This document shows positions 16,613 through 24,214 of a stretch of DNA of 41,905 bases, in pieces. A model generated the notes under the pieces. That model was not told the DNA's origin and searched no databases. It saw nothing but the letters and a program-made list of their open reading frames with translations. The stretch lies in NCBI GenBank assembly GCA_029553585.1, contig JAKPKS010000067.1, positions 1 through 41,905 on the forward strand. Direction: 5' to 3'. A program made the position numbers and the translations under genes. This DNA comes from Candidatus Atribacteria bacterium (lineage in GTDB: Bacteria; Atribacterota; Phoenicimicrobiia; Phoenicimicrobiales; Stramentimicrobiaceae). Position 1 is the first letter of the stretch; the number at the start of each line of letters is the position of its first letter.

Positions 16613-17731
16613 TCATCTTCCAGTAGAATTTCCCGAATTACCATAAACTCTGCCTTCCTCTTCACCAGACAATACTCTTAAGGCTCCCAGTGCCAGGGCT
16701 TTCATCTCTTCACTACCGGGGTAGACCAGGATAGGGGCGATAAAACACACCCTTTCTTTGATCCAGTTCACAAAAGTACTACCCAGTGCTCCCTTTTCCC
16801 CAGCTCCATTACCCGTGATCACAATTCGGTCAACATTGCCTTTCAGCACAGTAGCCATCTCCCCAATGCACTTGGCAATCTGATAAGCCATGGCTCTATA
16901 GATTAATTCAGCCTTTTTATCCCTCTGCGCTATTCTCTGTTCGACTTCCAAGGTATTATTAGTTCCTAAATAGGCAACAATACCACCCTTTCCCATAACT
17001 TTTTTTTGCATTTCAGGCAGAGTATATTGTCCTGAATAGCACATTTTTATTACTTCCAGTACGGGTAATGTACCAGAACGTTCAGGAGAAAAAGGACCCT
17101 CGCTGCTGGCATTATTTACATCAATCATTTTCCCTTTTTGGTGGGCACTAACTGAAATTCCTCCACCTAAATGGACTACAATTAAATTGAGCTCCTGATA
17201 TGGTTGGCCAATCTCCTGGGCAGCTTTACGGGCAGCAGCTTTTAAACTAAGGGCATGGGAAAGACTATCTCGTTCTATTTCTGGAAGACCAGAAATTCGG
17301 GCTATGGGCTCTATCTCATCTACCGCTACCGGGTCAACAATAAAAGAGGGAACATTTATTCTTTGGGCAAGTTCATAAGCAATTTGAGCAGCTAAATTAG
17401 ATGCGTGTTCAAGACGAGGTCTCTCCCGTAATTCTTCTAACATAATATCATTGATATAATAGGTTCCACTGGGCAGAGGGGAGAGCAACCCGCCCCGGCC
17501 TACAATAGCATCAAAATCGGCTAAGGAAAAATGGTTTTCTTCTAAAGTCTGTAAGATTAATCGCTGTCTGAACAAATGTTGGTCAAATAGTTTTTCAAAA
17601 TTTTTCAATTCTTCGACACTATGCCGTATAGTTTTGTGAAAAATTTCCCGGTCACCCTGAAAAACGGCAATAGCTGTAGAGGTCGAACCAGGATTAATTG
17701 CTAAAACTTTAAAATTTTTTTCTTTATTCAT
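16613..17731 (-). CDS. buk: Butyrate kinase family acyl kinase (second paralogue)
   Basis: This is the first gene after the sigma-54 promoter. The 372-residue protein has the same motifs as its downstream paralogue (LAINPGSTSTA, VGRGGLLSPLPSGTYYIND, LEHASNLAAQIAYELA, VHLGGGISVSAHQKGKMIDV, IVITGNGAGEKG) but has clearly diverged in sequence. It has a short serine- and glycine-rich C-terminal extension (GNSGNSTGR). AGAGGTG lies eight bases before the ATG. Two kinases in one operon suggest different acyl chain preferences, for instance straight versus branched, but nothing in the sequence tells which is which. Confidence 0.93.
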   Translation of the reverse strand: MNKEKNFKVLAINPGSTSTAIAVFQGDREIFHKTIRHSVEELKNFEKLFDQHLFRQRLILQTLEENHFSLADFDAIVGRGGLLSPLPSGTYYINDIMLEELRERPRLEHASNLAAQIAYELAQRINVPSFIVDPVAVDEIEPIARISGLPEIERDSLSHALSLKAAARKAAQEIGQPYQELNLIVVHLGGGISVSAHQKGKMIDVNNASSEGPFSPERSGTLPVLEVIKMCYSGQYTLPEMQKKVMGKGGIVAYLGTNNTLEVEQRIAQRDKKAELIYRAMAYQIAKCIGEMATVLKGNVDRIVITGNGAGEKGALGSTFVNWIKERVCFIAPILVYPGSEEMKALALGALRVLSGEEEGRVYGNSGNSTGR

Positions 17732-17767
17732 AGAAACACCTCTTTGGTAGTTCTATATATGATATAA

Positions 17768-17783
17768 GCAACTTTTATGCCAA
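17768..17783 (-). promoter_or_regulatory. Sigma-54 (-24/-12) promoter of the buk-ptb-buk-oxidoreductase operon
   Basis: The minus strand reads TTGGCATAAAAGTTGCTT. Aligned with the consensus TGGCACR-N4-TTGCW, it has the invariant GG and GC at exactly ten bases spacing and all four TTGC bases. Transcription would start about 12 bp downstream, giving a 5' leader of roughly 25 nt with the AGAGGTG ribosome binding site of the first kinase. The gene immediately upstream encodes a sigma-54 activator with an intact GAFTGA motif. Confidence 0.85.
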
Positions 17784-17812
17784 ATATTATAATCAGTTCA
17801 GGAATAAGTAAA

Positions 17813-17841
17813 AAAGCTTTCCTAATAATAAGGAAAGCTTT
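17813..17841 (-). terminator. Rho-independent terminator after the sigma-54 activator gene
   Basis: A perfect 10-bp stem (17813-17822 with 17832-17841, AAAGCTTTCC/GGAAAGCTTT) with a 9-nt loop is followed on the minus strand by TTTTTAC. It separates the activator/recN transcript from the sigma-54 promoter 30 bp further on, insulating the operon from read-through. Confidence 0.85.
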
Positions 17842-17936
17842 CATATTGGCTCTTACGATCAAGCCTCTCAGTTAATTGAAATATTTTTATAAATAAAATC
17901 ATATTTTTTTAACAAAGTTAATCATCAGCTGAAAAT

Positions 17937-17950
17937 TGCAATAAATTGCA
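17937..17950. promoter_or_regulatory. Dyad TGCAAT-N2-ATTGCA, candidate upstream activator site
   Basis: A perfect inverted repeat with 6-bp arms and a 2-bp spacer is centred about 175 bp upstream of the -24/-12 element. That is within the usual 80-200 bp range for enhancer sites bound by sigma-54 activators. It lies between the activator gene and the operon it would control. The length and symmetry fit a dimer of the Fis-type HTH at the activator's C terminus. No second copy is obvious nearby. Confidence 0.5.
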
Positions 17951-17991
17951 TTTTATTGTTAATTATTTCAATTTTATTTATATATAATGGT

Positions 17992-19515
17992 TTATTTTAA
18001 TGGTTTATTTAAGATATCTTCTGTAGATTCCTCATTTTTAAAAATAAATTCTTTTTTAATCCGATATTTATTCATCTTATAGTATATTGTTCTGGTACTT
18101 ATACCTAATTTTTGTGCCGCCTTGTGAGCATTGCCCTGGAACATATTTAAAGTTTGTATTATAATTTTCTTTTCTGTTTCTGATTTTAAAGTTTGTAATT
18201 CGCTGCTCGCCTTTTCGGTTATTCCCGTAGTTTGTTCCGCTACTGGCCTTGCTTCTGCTTTATCTCGGTAGCCAGTTAGAGTGATAAATTCAGGAAGATG
18301 ACTGTGCTTTAACGTACCTTCCTGCACTTTCATATTTATTACTGCTCTCTCAATAACATTTTCCAGTTCCCGGATATTGCCCGGCCAGGAATAATTAGAT
18401 AATAGTGTAATCACATCTGAGGAAACATCTTTAATATTCCGGCCAAATTCCTGATTGCATTTTCTGATTATATTGTGTACCAGTACCGGAATGTCTTTTT
18501 TCCTTTCTCTCAGGGGAGGTATAAAAATAGGAATGACATATAACCGGTAATAAAGGTCTTCTCTAAAAAGTCCTTGCTTCACCACTTCTTCAAGGTTGGT
18601 ATTAGTAGCAGAAATTATCCTGACATCTACATCAATAGGCTTATTGCTTCCCACTCTTACTATTTCCTTTTCCTGCAAAACCCTTAACAACTTGGCCTGC
18701 AAATTTAGACTCATCATAGCTATCTCATCCAGGAAAATAGTACCTCGATCTGCTTCTTCGAAAAGACCTTTCCGTCCCTTTTTACTGGCACCGGTAAAAG
18801 CCCCGCTTTCATAACCAAAGAGCTCGCTTTCCAGCAGGGTATCTGTTAAGGCTGAGCAATTTACCCTGATAAATTGCCGGTCTTTTCTGGAACTGTGGTT
18901 ATGAATGGCATGAGCAAATAGTTCCTTTCCTGTCCCGCTCTCACCATATAATAATACTGTGGCAGGTGTATTAGCGGCCTTTATAGCCTGTTCTTTGGCA
19001 ATAACTATAGCCCTGCTCTTACCTACAATATCATCAAAGGAATATTTAGCTTCCAGATGACGTACTATTTTTTTAACCTGATTCAATTCATCTGTTAATT
19101 TTCTTATTTCGGAGAGGTCATGAATGACGGCAACGCTGCCTTTTAATACCCCATCGACTATTACCGGGCCAACATTTACTATTACCTCTTTTTTATTGGG
19201 GCCAACCTTCATTCGAACTCCATGAACCGATTGCCTGGTTTGCAGCACTTTCATGTGCATGCTTTCACCTTCTGCAATATCCACATTTGATGACTTTCCT
19301 AATACATCTTTTTCGGTTAACCCTATTAATCTGGTATAAGCGTCATTCACTATGGTGTGAATGCCTTGCTCATTTACTACTGAAATAGCATCTTCTGTAG
19401 AGTTAATAACGGCTTTTAAAGTACTTAAAATCTCTTTTTGTTTATGAATTTCTTTAAGAAGGGATTCATTGATAGTACTTTTTTTATCTTTAATTTCTTT
19501 CTCCTTTCTGTCCAT
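17992..19515 (-). CDS. Sigma-54-dependent transcriptional activator with PAS sensor
   Basis: This is a bacterial enhancer-binding protein. From the ATG at 19515 (about 507 residues) it has a short charged N terminus and a PAS domain (LKAVINSTEDAISVVNEQGIHTIVNDAY...VAVIHDLSE). The AAA+ domain carries Walker A GESGTGKE, the sigma-54 contact motif GAFTGA, Walker B GTIFLDEI and an arginine-finger region. A C-terminal Fis-type HTH follows (GNAHKAAQKLGISTRTIYYKMNKY). The frame stays open into recN up to 19599. The only clear Shine-Dalgarno (AAAGGAG, about 19502-19508) lies downstream of this ATG, so the true start is uncertain. The architecture resembles BkdR/RocR-type regulators of amino acid catabolism. 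The PAS domain presumably senses a metabolite or redox state. Confidence 0.93.
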   Translation of the reverse strand: MDRKEKEIKDKKSTINESLLKEIHKQKEILSTLKAVINSTEDAISVVNEQGIHTIVNDAYTRLIGLTEKDVLGKSSNVDIAEGESMHMKVLQTRQSVHGVRMKVGPNKKEVIVNVGPVIVDGVLKGSVAVIHDLSEIRKLTDELNQVKKIVRHLEAKYSFDDIVGKSRAIVIAKEQAIKAANTPATVLLYGESGTGKELFAHAIHNHSSRKDRQFIRVNCSALTDTLLESELFGYESGAFTGASKKGRKGLFEEADRGTIFLDEIAMMSLNLQAKLLRVLQEKEIVRVGSNKPIDVDVRIISATNTNLEEVVKQGLFREDLYYRLYVIPIFIPPLRERKKDIPVLVHNIIRKCNQEFGRNIKDVSSDVITLLSNYSWPGNIRELENVIERAVINMKVQEGTLKHSHLPEFITLTGYRDKAEARPVAEQTTGITEKASSELQTLKSETEKKIIIQTLNMFQGNAHKAAQKLGISTRTIYYKMNKYRIKKEFIFKNEESTEDILNKPLK

Positions 19516-21226
19516 CGAGCATTTTACGGGCATGTTCAATACTGATGGAGCCATATTTTTCACCATCAAGCATCTTGGCAATCTCATACAATTGTTCATC
19601 TTTAGATAGTTTTTTTAACTCTATAGTAGTCTTATTTTGAGAGGCATATTTATTGATGTACAGGTGCTGATCAGCCTGGCAGGCAATTTGGGGTAAATGA
19701 GTTACAGCTATTACCTGATGGGAATGAGCCAGTTTTGCTAATTTTCGGGCGATAGTTTCTCCCAAACGCGCTCCCACTCCGCTGTCAATTTCATCAAAAA
19801 TCATGGTAGGTATTTGATCCGCCTTACTTAAGATAGATTTTAACCCTAACATTATTCTTGATACTTCTCCCCCTGACACAATTTCTGATAATGGTTTCAG
19901 CTTTTCCCCGGCATTGGTGGAGATGAAAAACTCTATTCGGTCAATACCTTTGGAATTAATTTTTATTTTTCTATCCCCGATCTTCAAACCATTCTGGTCT
20001 TCCTGCTGTTCTATCTGAACCAGAAAATTACAGTCTTTCATACCCAGTTCAGCCAACTCTTTAATTATATCCCGGGCTAATTGTTGAGAGATTGTTTTAC
20101 GCTGGCTGCTTAATGCTAAAGATAGTTTAGTTAAGATCTCTTCATCTTCTTTAATTTCTTTGTTTAATCTCCCAATCTCAGCCTCATCATCTTCCATTGA
20201 GTTTAGCTGTGCCTGTAGATGGTCCTGGTATTTTAGTATCTCGCCAATCTGTGAACCATATTTATGTTTTAAATGGTTTATAAGATTCAGGCGTTCCTCG
20301 GCTTCCTGCAATTGATAAACATCCAGATCAATTTTTTCCTTATATTCTATTATTTGTGCCGAAATGTCTTCCACTTTAAAATTCAGGTCAGTTAATTGTT
20401 CTTTGATTCTATTAATGTTTTGGTCCAGTATTGAAATAGTATTGAAACTACTGATAAGTCTGGTTAAAACATCATAAACTGATACATTTGTATTGTTACC
20501 GTTTTCCAATAGTACTTCATTTGCCATTTCCATAATCTCTTTGATTTTAACCTGGTGTCTGATTACATTTAAAATTTCCTCTATCTCACAGTCTTCCCCT
20601 TCTTTCAATTTTGCCTGTTCAATTTCTCTGAGCTGGAATAAAAAGTAGTCCCTTTTAGATAAGACCTCAGAATGCTTTTGCACCAGTTGGTGCAGCAATT
20701 TATTTTTATGTTGCCATTGCTTATAAGTACTATCAAACTGCTCTTTCTGTTCCAAAAAAGAATGGTTCCCAAAACTATCTACAAAATCAATATGGGATTC
20801 GGGATTTAATAGTGATTGATGCTCATGCTGACCATGCAGGTCTATCAAATAATTGCCAATCTGTTGAAGAAAAGAAAGAGTTACTAATTGATTATTTATA
20901 AAACAGCTGCTTCTTTTGGTTTGAAGTATCTTTCTTTTAATGACTATTTGCAGGTCTTCCAGCGGAAGTTTAACAGTTTTCTTAAGTTCCTCTAACCGCT
21001 CAGGTGATATCGAATCTAAGTAAAATAAGGCTTCGATCTCTAAAAAATCCTGCTCATTTTTAAGCCAATTTGGATTAAACGGGGCACCTAAAATCACATT
21101 TATTGCTTCAATTATCATTGATTTACCAGCCCCGGTTTCTCCGGTAATAACATTAAGCCCCTGTTCAAACTCTACGTTGAGCTCATCTATCAGGGCAAAG
21201 TTTTTAATCTTGAGATAACAGAGCAT
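19490..21226 (-). CDS. recN: DNA repair protein RecN
   Basis: RecN is an SMC-like ATPase acting in double-strand break repair. The 578-residue protein opens with LKIKNFALIDELNVEFEQG and Walker A GETGAGKS. A coiled-coil central region follows (about residues 150-360, rich in E/K/Q/L). The C-terminal ATPase half has the signature VSGGEVSRIMLGLK, Walker B MIFDEIDSGVGARLGE and the switch His in VTHLPQIA. Length is normal. It starts 3 bp after the nadK stop, in a nadK-recN arrangement also seen in clostridia. The last 26 nt overlap the activator gene as called here. Confidence 0.96.
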   Translation of the reverse strand: MLCYLKIKNFALIDELNVEFEQGLNVITGETGAGKSMIIEAINVILGAPFNPNWLKNEQDFLEIEALFYLDSISPERLEELKKTVKLPLEDLQIVIKRKILQTKRSSCFINNQLVTLSFLQQIGNYLIDLHGQHEHQSLLNPESHIDFVDSFGNHSFLEQKEQFDSTYKQWQHKNKLLHQLVQKHSEVLSKRDYFLFQLREIEQAKLKEGEDCEIEEILNVIRHQVKIKEIMEMANEVLLENGNNTNVSVYDVLTRLISSFNTISILDQNINRIKEQLTDLNFKVEDISAQIIEYKEKIDLDVYQLQEAEERLNLINHLKHKYGSQIGEILKYQDHLQAQLNSMEDDEAEIGRLNKEIKEDEEILTKLSLALSSQRKTISQQLARDIIKELAELGMKDCNFLVQIEQQEDQNGLKIGDRKIKINSKGIDRIEFFISTNAGEKLKPLSEIVSGGEVSRIMLGLKSILSKADQIPTMIFDEIDSGVGARLGETIARKLAKLAHSHQVIAVTHLPQIACQADQHLYINKYASQNKTTIELKKLSKDEQLYEIAKMLDGEKYGSISIEHARKMLDGQKGERN

Positions 21227-21229
21227 GAC

Positions 21230-22129
21230 TTAAGACCGCCCTTCGTCTCCGGCAATATTAGGAATTACCCTCCCGCTCCACTTCAATTTCCTTCTTAATA
21301 TACTGTAAAAACTTTTTCTGGGAAAAGTAACCAATAATGTTTTATATTTAGATTTATGAATCGATATTACATCATTTTCTGCTAAATCAAAACCTTCCTG
21401 CCCGTCAATAGTTAGCATTACCTCCTGTCCTCTGGAGCGGACAATGATTTTAATATGGTCATTATGATGAACTACCAATGTTCTGGCAGAGAGAGTATGA
21501 GGGCAGATAGGTGTAACAATGATGGTTTTTATATCAGGATAGATAATAGGCCCTCCCGCGGAAAGCGAATAGGCAGTCGAACCAGTGGAAGTTGAAATGA
21601 TTAAACCATCAGCAGCATATTGGATAACATACTCTTCATTAATAAACATTTCCAGGTCAATCAGCCTGGCGAATAACTTTTTAGAGACAACTACATCATT
21701 AAGGCAATAAAAATTCCCGTTTTTTTTGCCTTTTCTCAAAATATAGCCGGATAACATCATTCTCTCTTCTATTTGATAATTATTAATTAAAATCTGGGGA
21801 AGGTAATAATCTATTTCCTCTATACCTATTTGGGTTAAAAACCCTAACCCGCCCAAATTGATACCGCAAACCGGAATGGCATGTGGAGAAGCTAATCTGG
21901 TAGCGCTTAATAAGGTACCATCTCCTCCTAATGAAAAAAATATATTTAATTCATGGTATGGCTCACTAAGGGTGTGTATCAGTTTTGATTCAGGAAATTG
22001 TGAAATCAGGTTTTCAGGGAGAAAAACATCTACACCCTGTTCCTGTAAAAACTTAACCAGTTTTTTAGTTATTTGCAGGCTTTTATCTCTTTCTTCATTA
22101 ACAATCAAACCTGCTTTTTTAATCTTCAT
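21230..22129 (-). CDS. nadK: NAD kinase
   Basis: NadK phosphorylates NAD to NADP. The 299-residue protein has the diacylglycerol kinase-like fold signatures: FFSLGGDGTLLSATRLA with the GGDGT motif, CGINLGGLGFLTQI, the NDVVVSK segment, and DGLIISTSTGSTAYSLSAGGPII. GAGGAG precedes the ATG at 22129. It lies upstream of recN and downstream of tlyA with one extra gene in between; the tlyA-nadK-recN neighbourhood is common in anaerobic Gram-positives and relatives. Confidence 0.95.
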   Translation of the reverse strand: MKIKKAGLIVNEERDKSLQITKKLVKFLQEQGVDVFLPENLISQFPESKLIHTLSEPYHELNIFFSLGGDGTLLSATRLASPHAIPVCGINLGGLGFLTQIGIEEIDYYLPQILINNYQIEERMMLSGYILRKGKKNGNFYCLNDVVVSKKLFARLIDLEMFINEEYVIQYAADGLIISTSTGSTAYSLSAGGPIIYPDIKTIIVTPICPHTLSARTLVVHHNDHIKIIVRSRGQEVMLTIDGQEGFDLAENDVISIHKSKYKTLLVTFPRKSFYSILRRKLKWSGRVIPNIAGDEGRS

Positions 22130-22139
22130 CTTTTTCTCC

Positions 22140-22718
22140 TCAAGCCATTTTAAAACAAAGATAGAGACCTAACAGGGTAAATAATGCCCCTAATAGAAAG
22201 AACAGAGCATTTTCAATTAACCTGGAACGAAAGTAGGGTAGCAGGAATCTTACCTCCGAAAATTTCCTGGTCTCCATATCAAATAAAAGGATACCATAAG
22301 GCTGATAGGCTAAGAAATACTCCAGAAGCTGCCTTCTGGTTTCCCTATTAGAAATTTTATTTTGAGAACCACTCTTCACCTCAACTACATAAACCCTGCC
22401 ACTCTTTTTTACTAAGAAATCGATTCTTATCAGATAACGATGTGTAACAGTGCCGGCTTTGATGACTAGAGGCTTGCTCTGTTGTTTATCAATAATCTGA
22501 AACCCATTATTCTTTAACCACTTTTCAGCTGTTTTTTCAGCATGTTTACTGATTATTGCTCTTTTTACAGCCTGTCTACTGTAAAACATGTTTTTACATT
22601 TTAGATATAAAAAGAGAGAAAGTATGCCTCCCAGCAGTAAGATGATAACACTAAAAAAAATTTCTCTACTATTAATGGTAAAAAACAAGGGTATAACACC
22701 AAAGTTTATCAAATTCAT
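22140..22718 (-). CDS. Membrane-anchored PD-(D/E)XK nuclease-like protein
   Basis: I do not recognise a named family. The 192-residue protein has a hydrophobic segment at about 19-39 and a second at about 168-189, with a soluble domain between them. That domain contains RYLIRIDFLVKKSGRVYVVEVKSG, then RETRRQLLEY. This gives D100, E113-x-K115 and Q130, a good match to the PD-(D/E)XK phosphodiesterase core, with E61/E65 in a preceding helix. The order and the strand-strand-helix spacing resemble Holliday-junction-resolvase and UPF0102-like folds. No Shine-Dalgarno precedes the ATG at 22718; a later TTG with GGTG upstream is an alternative. It lies between tlyA and nadK, 10-14 bp from each, so it is co-transcribed with recN. 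Confidence 0.72.
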   Translation of the reverse strand: MNLINFGVIPLFFTINSREIFFSVIILLLGGILSLFLYLKCKNMFYSRQAVKRAIISKHAEKTAEKWLKNNGFQIIDKQQSKPLVIKAGTVTHRYLIRIDFLVKKSGRVYVVEVKSGSQNKISNRETRRQLLEYFLAYQPYGILLFDMETRKFSEVRFLLPYFRSRLIENALFFLLGALFTLLGLYLCFKMA

Positions 22719-22731
22719 TTAAAAAAATTAG

Positions 22732-23556
22732 TCAATTAGTATTTTGAAAAAAATGCTGGTGAGCTTCTCTGATAATTTTTTTAATGAATTCAATATGTAC
22801 TGGATCTAAATAACTCTCTCCTTTATTTTTTATTAAATAAAGCAAGTATTCAATATTACCGGGAACATTTTTTAAAGGAGAATAAGTAATATTTTGGAAT
22901 CGGAAGCTATTCTTTGTTTTTTCCAATAAAGTAAAAATTATCTCCTTATGGACTTCAGGATCGTCAACTATACCACCTTTTTTTACTGTTTTTCTGCCTG
23001 CTTCAAATTGTGGTTTTACTAAAGCAATAACTTCCCCCTCCGGTCTCAATATTTCTGCCAATACCGGAAATACTTTTTCTAAGGAAATAAAGGAAACATC
23101 AACAGTAGCTAAATCGAAAAGAAAATTAAAACTTTCTTTAGAGATATACCTTATATTGGTTTTTTCTATATTTACAACCCTTGGGTCCTGCCGTAAAGTC
23201 CAATCCAGCTGACCATAGCCGACATCTATACTGTATACTTTTTGAGCCCCGTGTTGTAAAAGACAGTCGGTAAACCCCCCGGTGGAGGCGCCTATATCTA
23301 TCACTATTTTTCCAGTTACCCCGATATTGAATTCAGTTAAAGCCTTTTTCAGCTTATTGCCACCTCTGCTGACATAACGGGTTGTTAAACTTTCCACGGT
23401 TAATTTGCTATCAATATCACATCTGGTGCCAGCTTTAATGACTGTTAACCCATCTACTTTCACCAGGTTAGCCATAATATACCTTTTGGCTTTCTCGCGG
23501 GACTCTATTAACCCTTTATCAACCAGCAATTTGTCCAAACGTTCTTTTTTAACCAT
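22732..23556 (-). CDS. tlyA: TlyA family rRNA (cytidine-2'-O)-methyltransferase
   Basis: TlyA proteins methylate ribosomal RNA at cytidine 2'-O positions in 16S and often 23S rRNA. The protein of about 274 residues has an N-terminal S4 RNA-binding domain (KKERLDKLLVDKGLIESREKAKRYIMANLVKVDG). A FtsJ-like Rossmann methyltransferase follows (VIDIGASTGGFTDCLLQHGAQKVYSIDVGYGQL, ALVKPQFEAGR). I use the ATG at 23556; a TTG at 23562 is in frame, and neither has a strong ribosome binding site. The family has also been called haemolysin; rRNA methylation is the supported role. Confidence 0.93.
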   Translation of the reverse strand: MVKKERLDKLLVDKGLIESREKAKRYIMANLVKVDGLTVIKAGTRCDIDSKLTVESLTTRYVSRGGNKLKKALTEFNIGVTGKIVIDIGASTGGFTDCLLQHGAQKVYSIDVGYGQLDWTLRQDPRVVNIEKTNIRYISKESFNFLFDLATVDVSFISLEKVFPVLAEILRPEGEVIALVKPQFEAGRKTVKKGGIVDDPEVHKEIIFTLLEKTKNSFRFQNITYSPLKNVPGNIEYLLYLIKNKGESYLDPVHIEFIKKIIREAHQHFFQNTN

Positions 23557-23586
23557 ACTCAATAAGATTAGAAAGCTATCGTAAAT

Positions 23587-24201
23587 TTAAAGTTTTTTTC
23601 TTAACCAGCCTTCGTCCCTCTCTAAAGGCACACTGATATCCATATGTCCAACCAAGGTATCCCTGTTACTGCCATCAACTAATATCTGTACTTTGTCAAT
23701 ATCAGGAAAAGAGGTCAGGGTTAGTACCAATGAATATACTGTTAGTAATTCCCCGGCACTCCCACCGGAATGATTTTTAATTACTTCTGAGGAAAGGTCT
23801 ATATAGGCAATCCCATCACTGACATATAAAGCATTGATAGTGGTAGCAGGTGGTATGGTGGGAAAAAGATTATTGCTGACCGGTCCTTTAATAAGCTCTA
23901 AAACAGCCTGCTTGGCTATCTCATTGGTTTTTTTTATTTTTCTATATTCTGGTATCAGGTATTGCGCATTATCATCAGTAAAATATAGGGCTACTTCCTC
24001 TTCTTCTAAAACCAAGGGTGTCAGAGGAGGCTCCACTTTAATCTCTTCTAAAGGTTTTTCTACTTTTATCTTATCTCTTTCTGAAAACAAAGGAAGAATA
24101 AACTTATCGACTAAAAAGAAGATTGCAACCAGTAAAAGCATTAATACAACTATATTTATAGTTGACTTAAAGATATTATTTTTCTTTCTTCTTCTGGCCA
24201 T
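23587..24201 (-). CDS. Membrane-anchored GerMN-domain protein
   Basis: A 204-residue protein with a basic N terminus, one membrane helix (residues about 14-36) and a Pro/Glu-rich linker. The C-terminal GerMN domain (VALYFTDDNAQYLIPEYRKI ... LIKGPVSNN-LFPTIPP ... AYIDLSSEV) is named after spore germination protein GerM. It also occurs in non-sporulating bacteria, often beside N-acetylmuramoyl-L-alanine amidases, as here. It probably faces the periplasm and takes part in cell-wall remodelling. AGAGG precedes the ATG. It lies 13 bp downstream of the amidase gene. This domain alone is not evidence for sporulation. Confidence 0.86.
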   Translation of the reverse strand: MARRRKKNNIFKSTINIVVLMLLLVAIFFLVDKFILPLFSERDKIKVEKPLEEIKVEPPLTPLVLEEEEVALYFTDDNAQYLIPEYRKIKKTNEIAKQAVLELIKGPVSNNLFPTIPPATTINALYVSDGIAYIDLSSEVIKNHSGGSAGELLTVYSLVLTLTSFPDIDKVQILVDGSNRDTLVGHMDISVPLERDEGWLRKKL

Positions 24202-24214
24202 TTCAATCCTCTAT

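Noticed and set aside
23587-24201. GerMN protein as evidence of spore formation
   Set aside because: GerMN domains also occur in non-sporulating bacteria beside amidases, and no spo or ger operon genes are present in the window.
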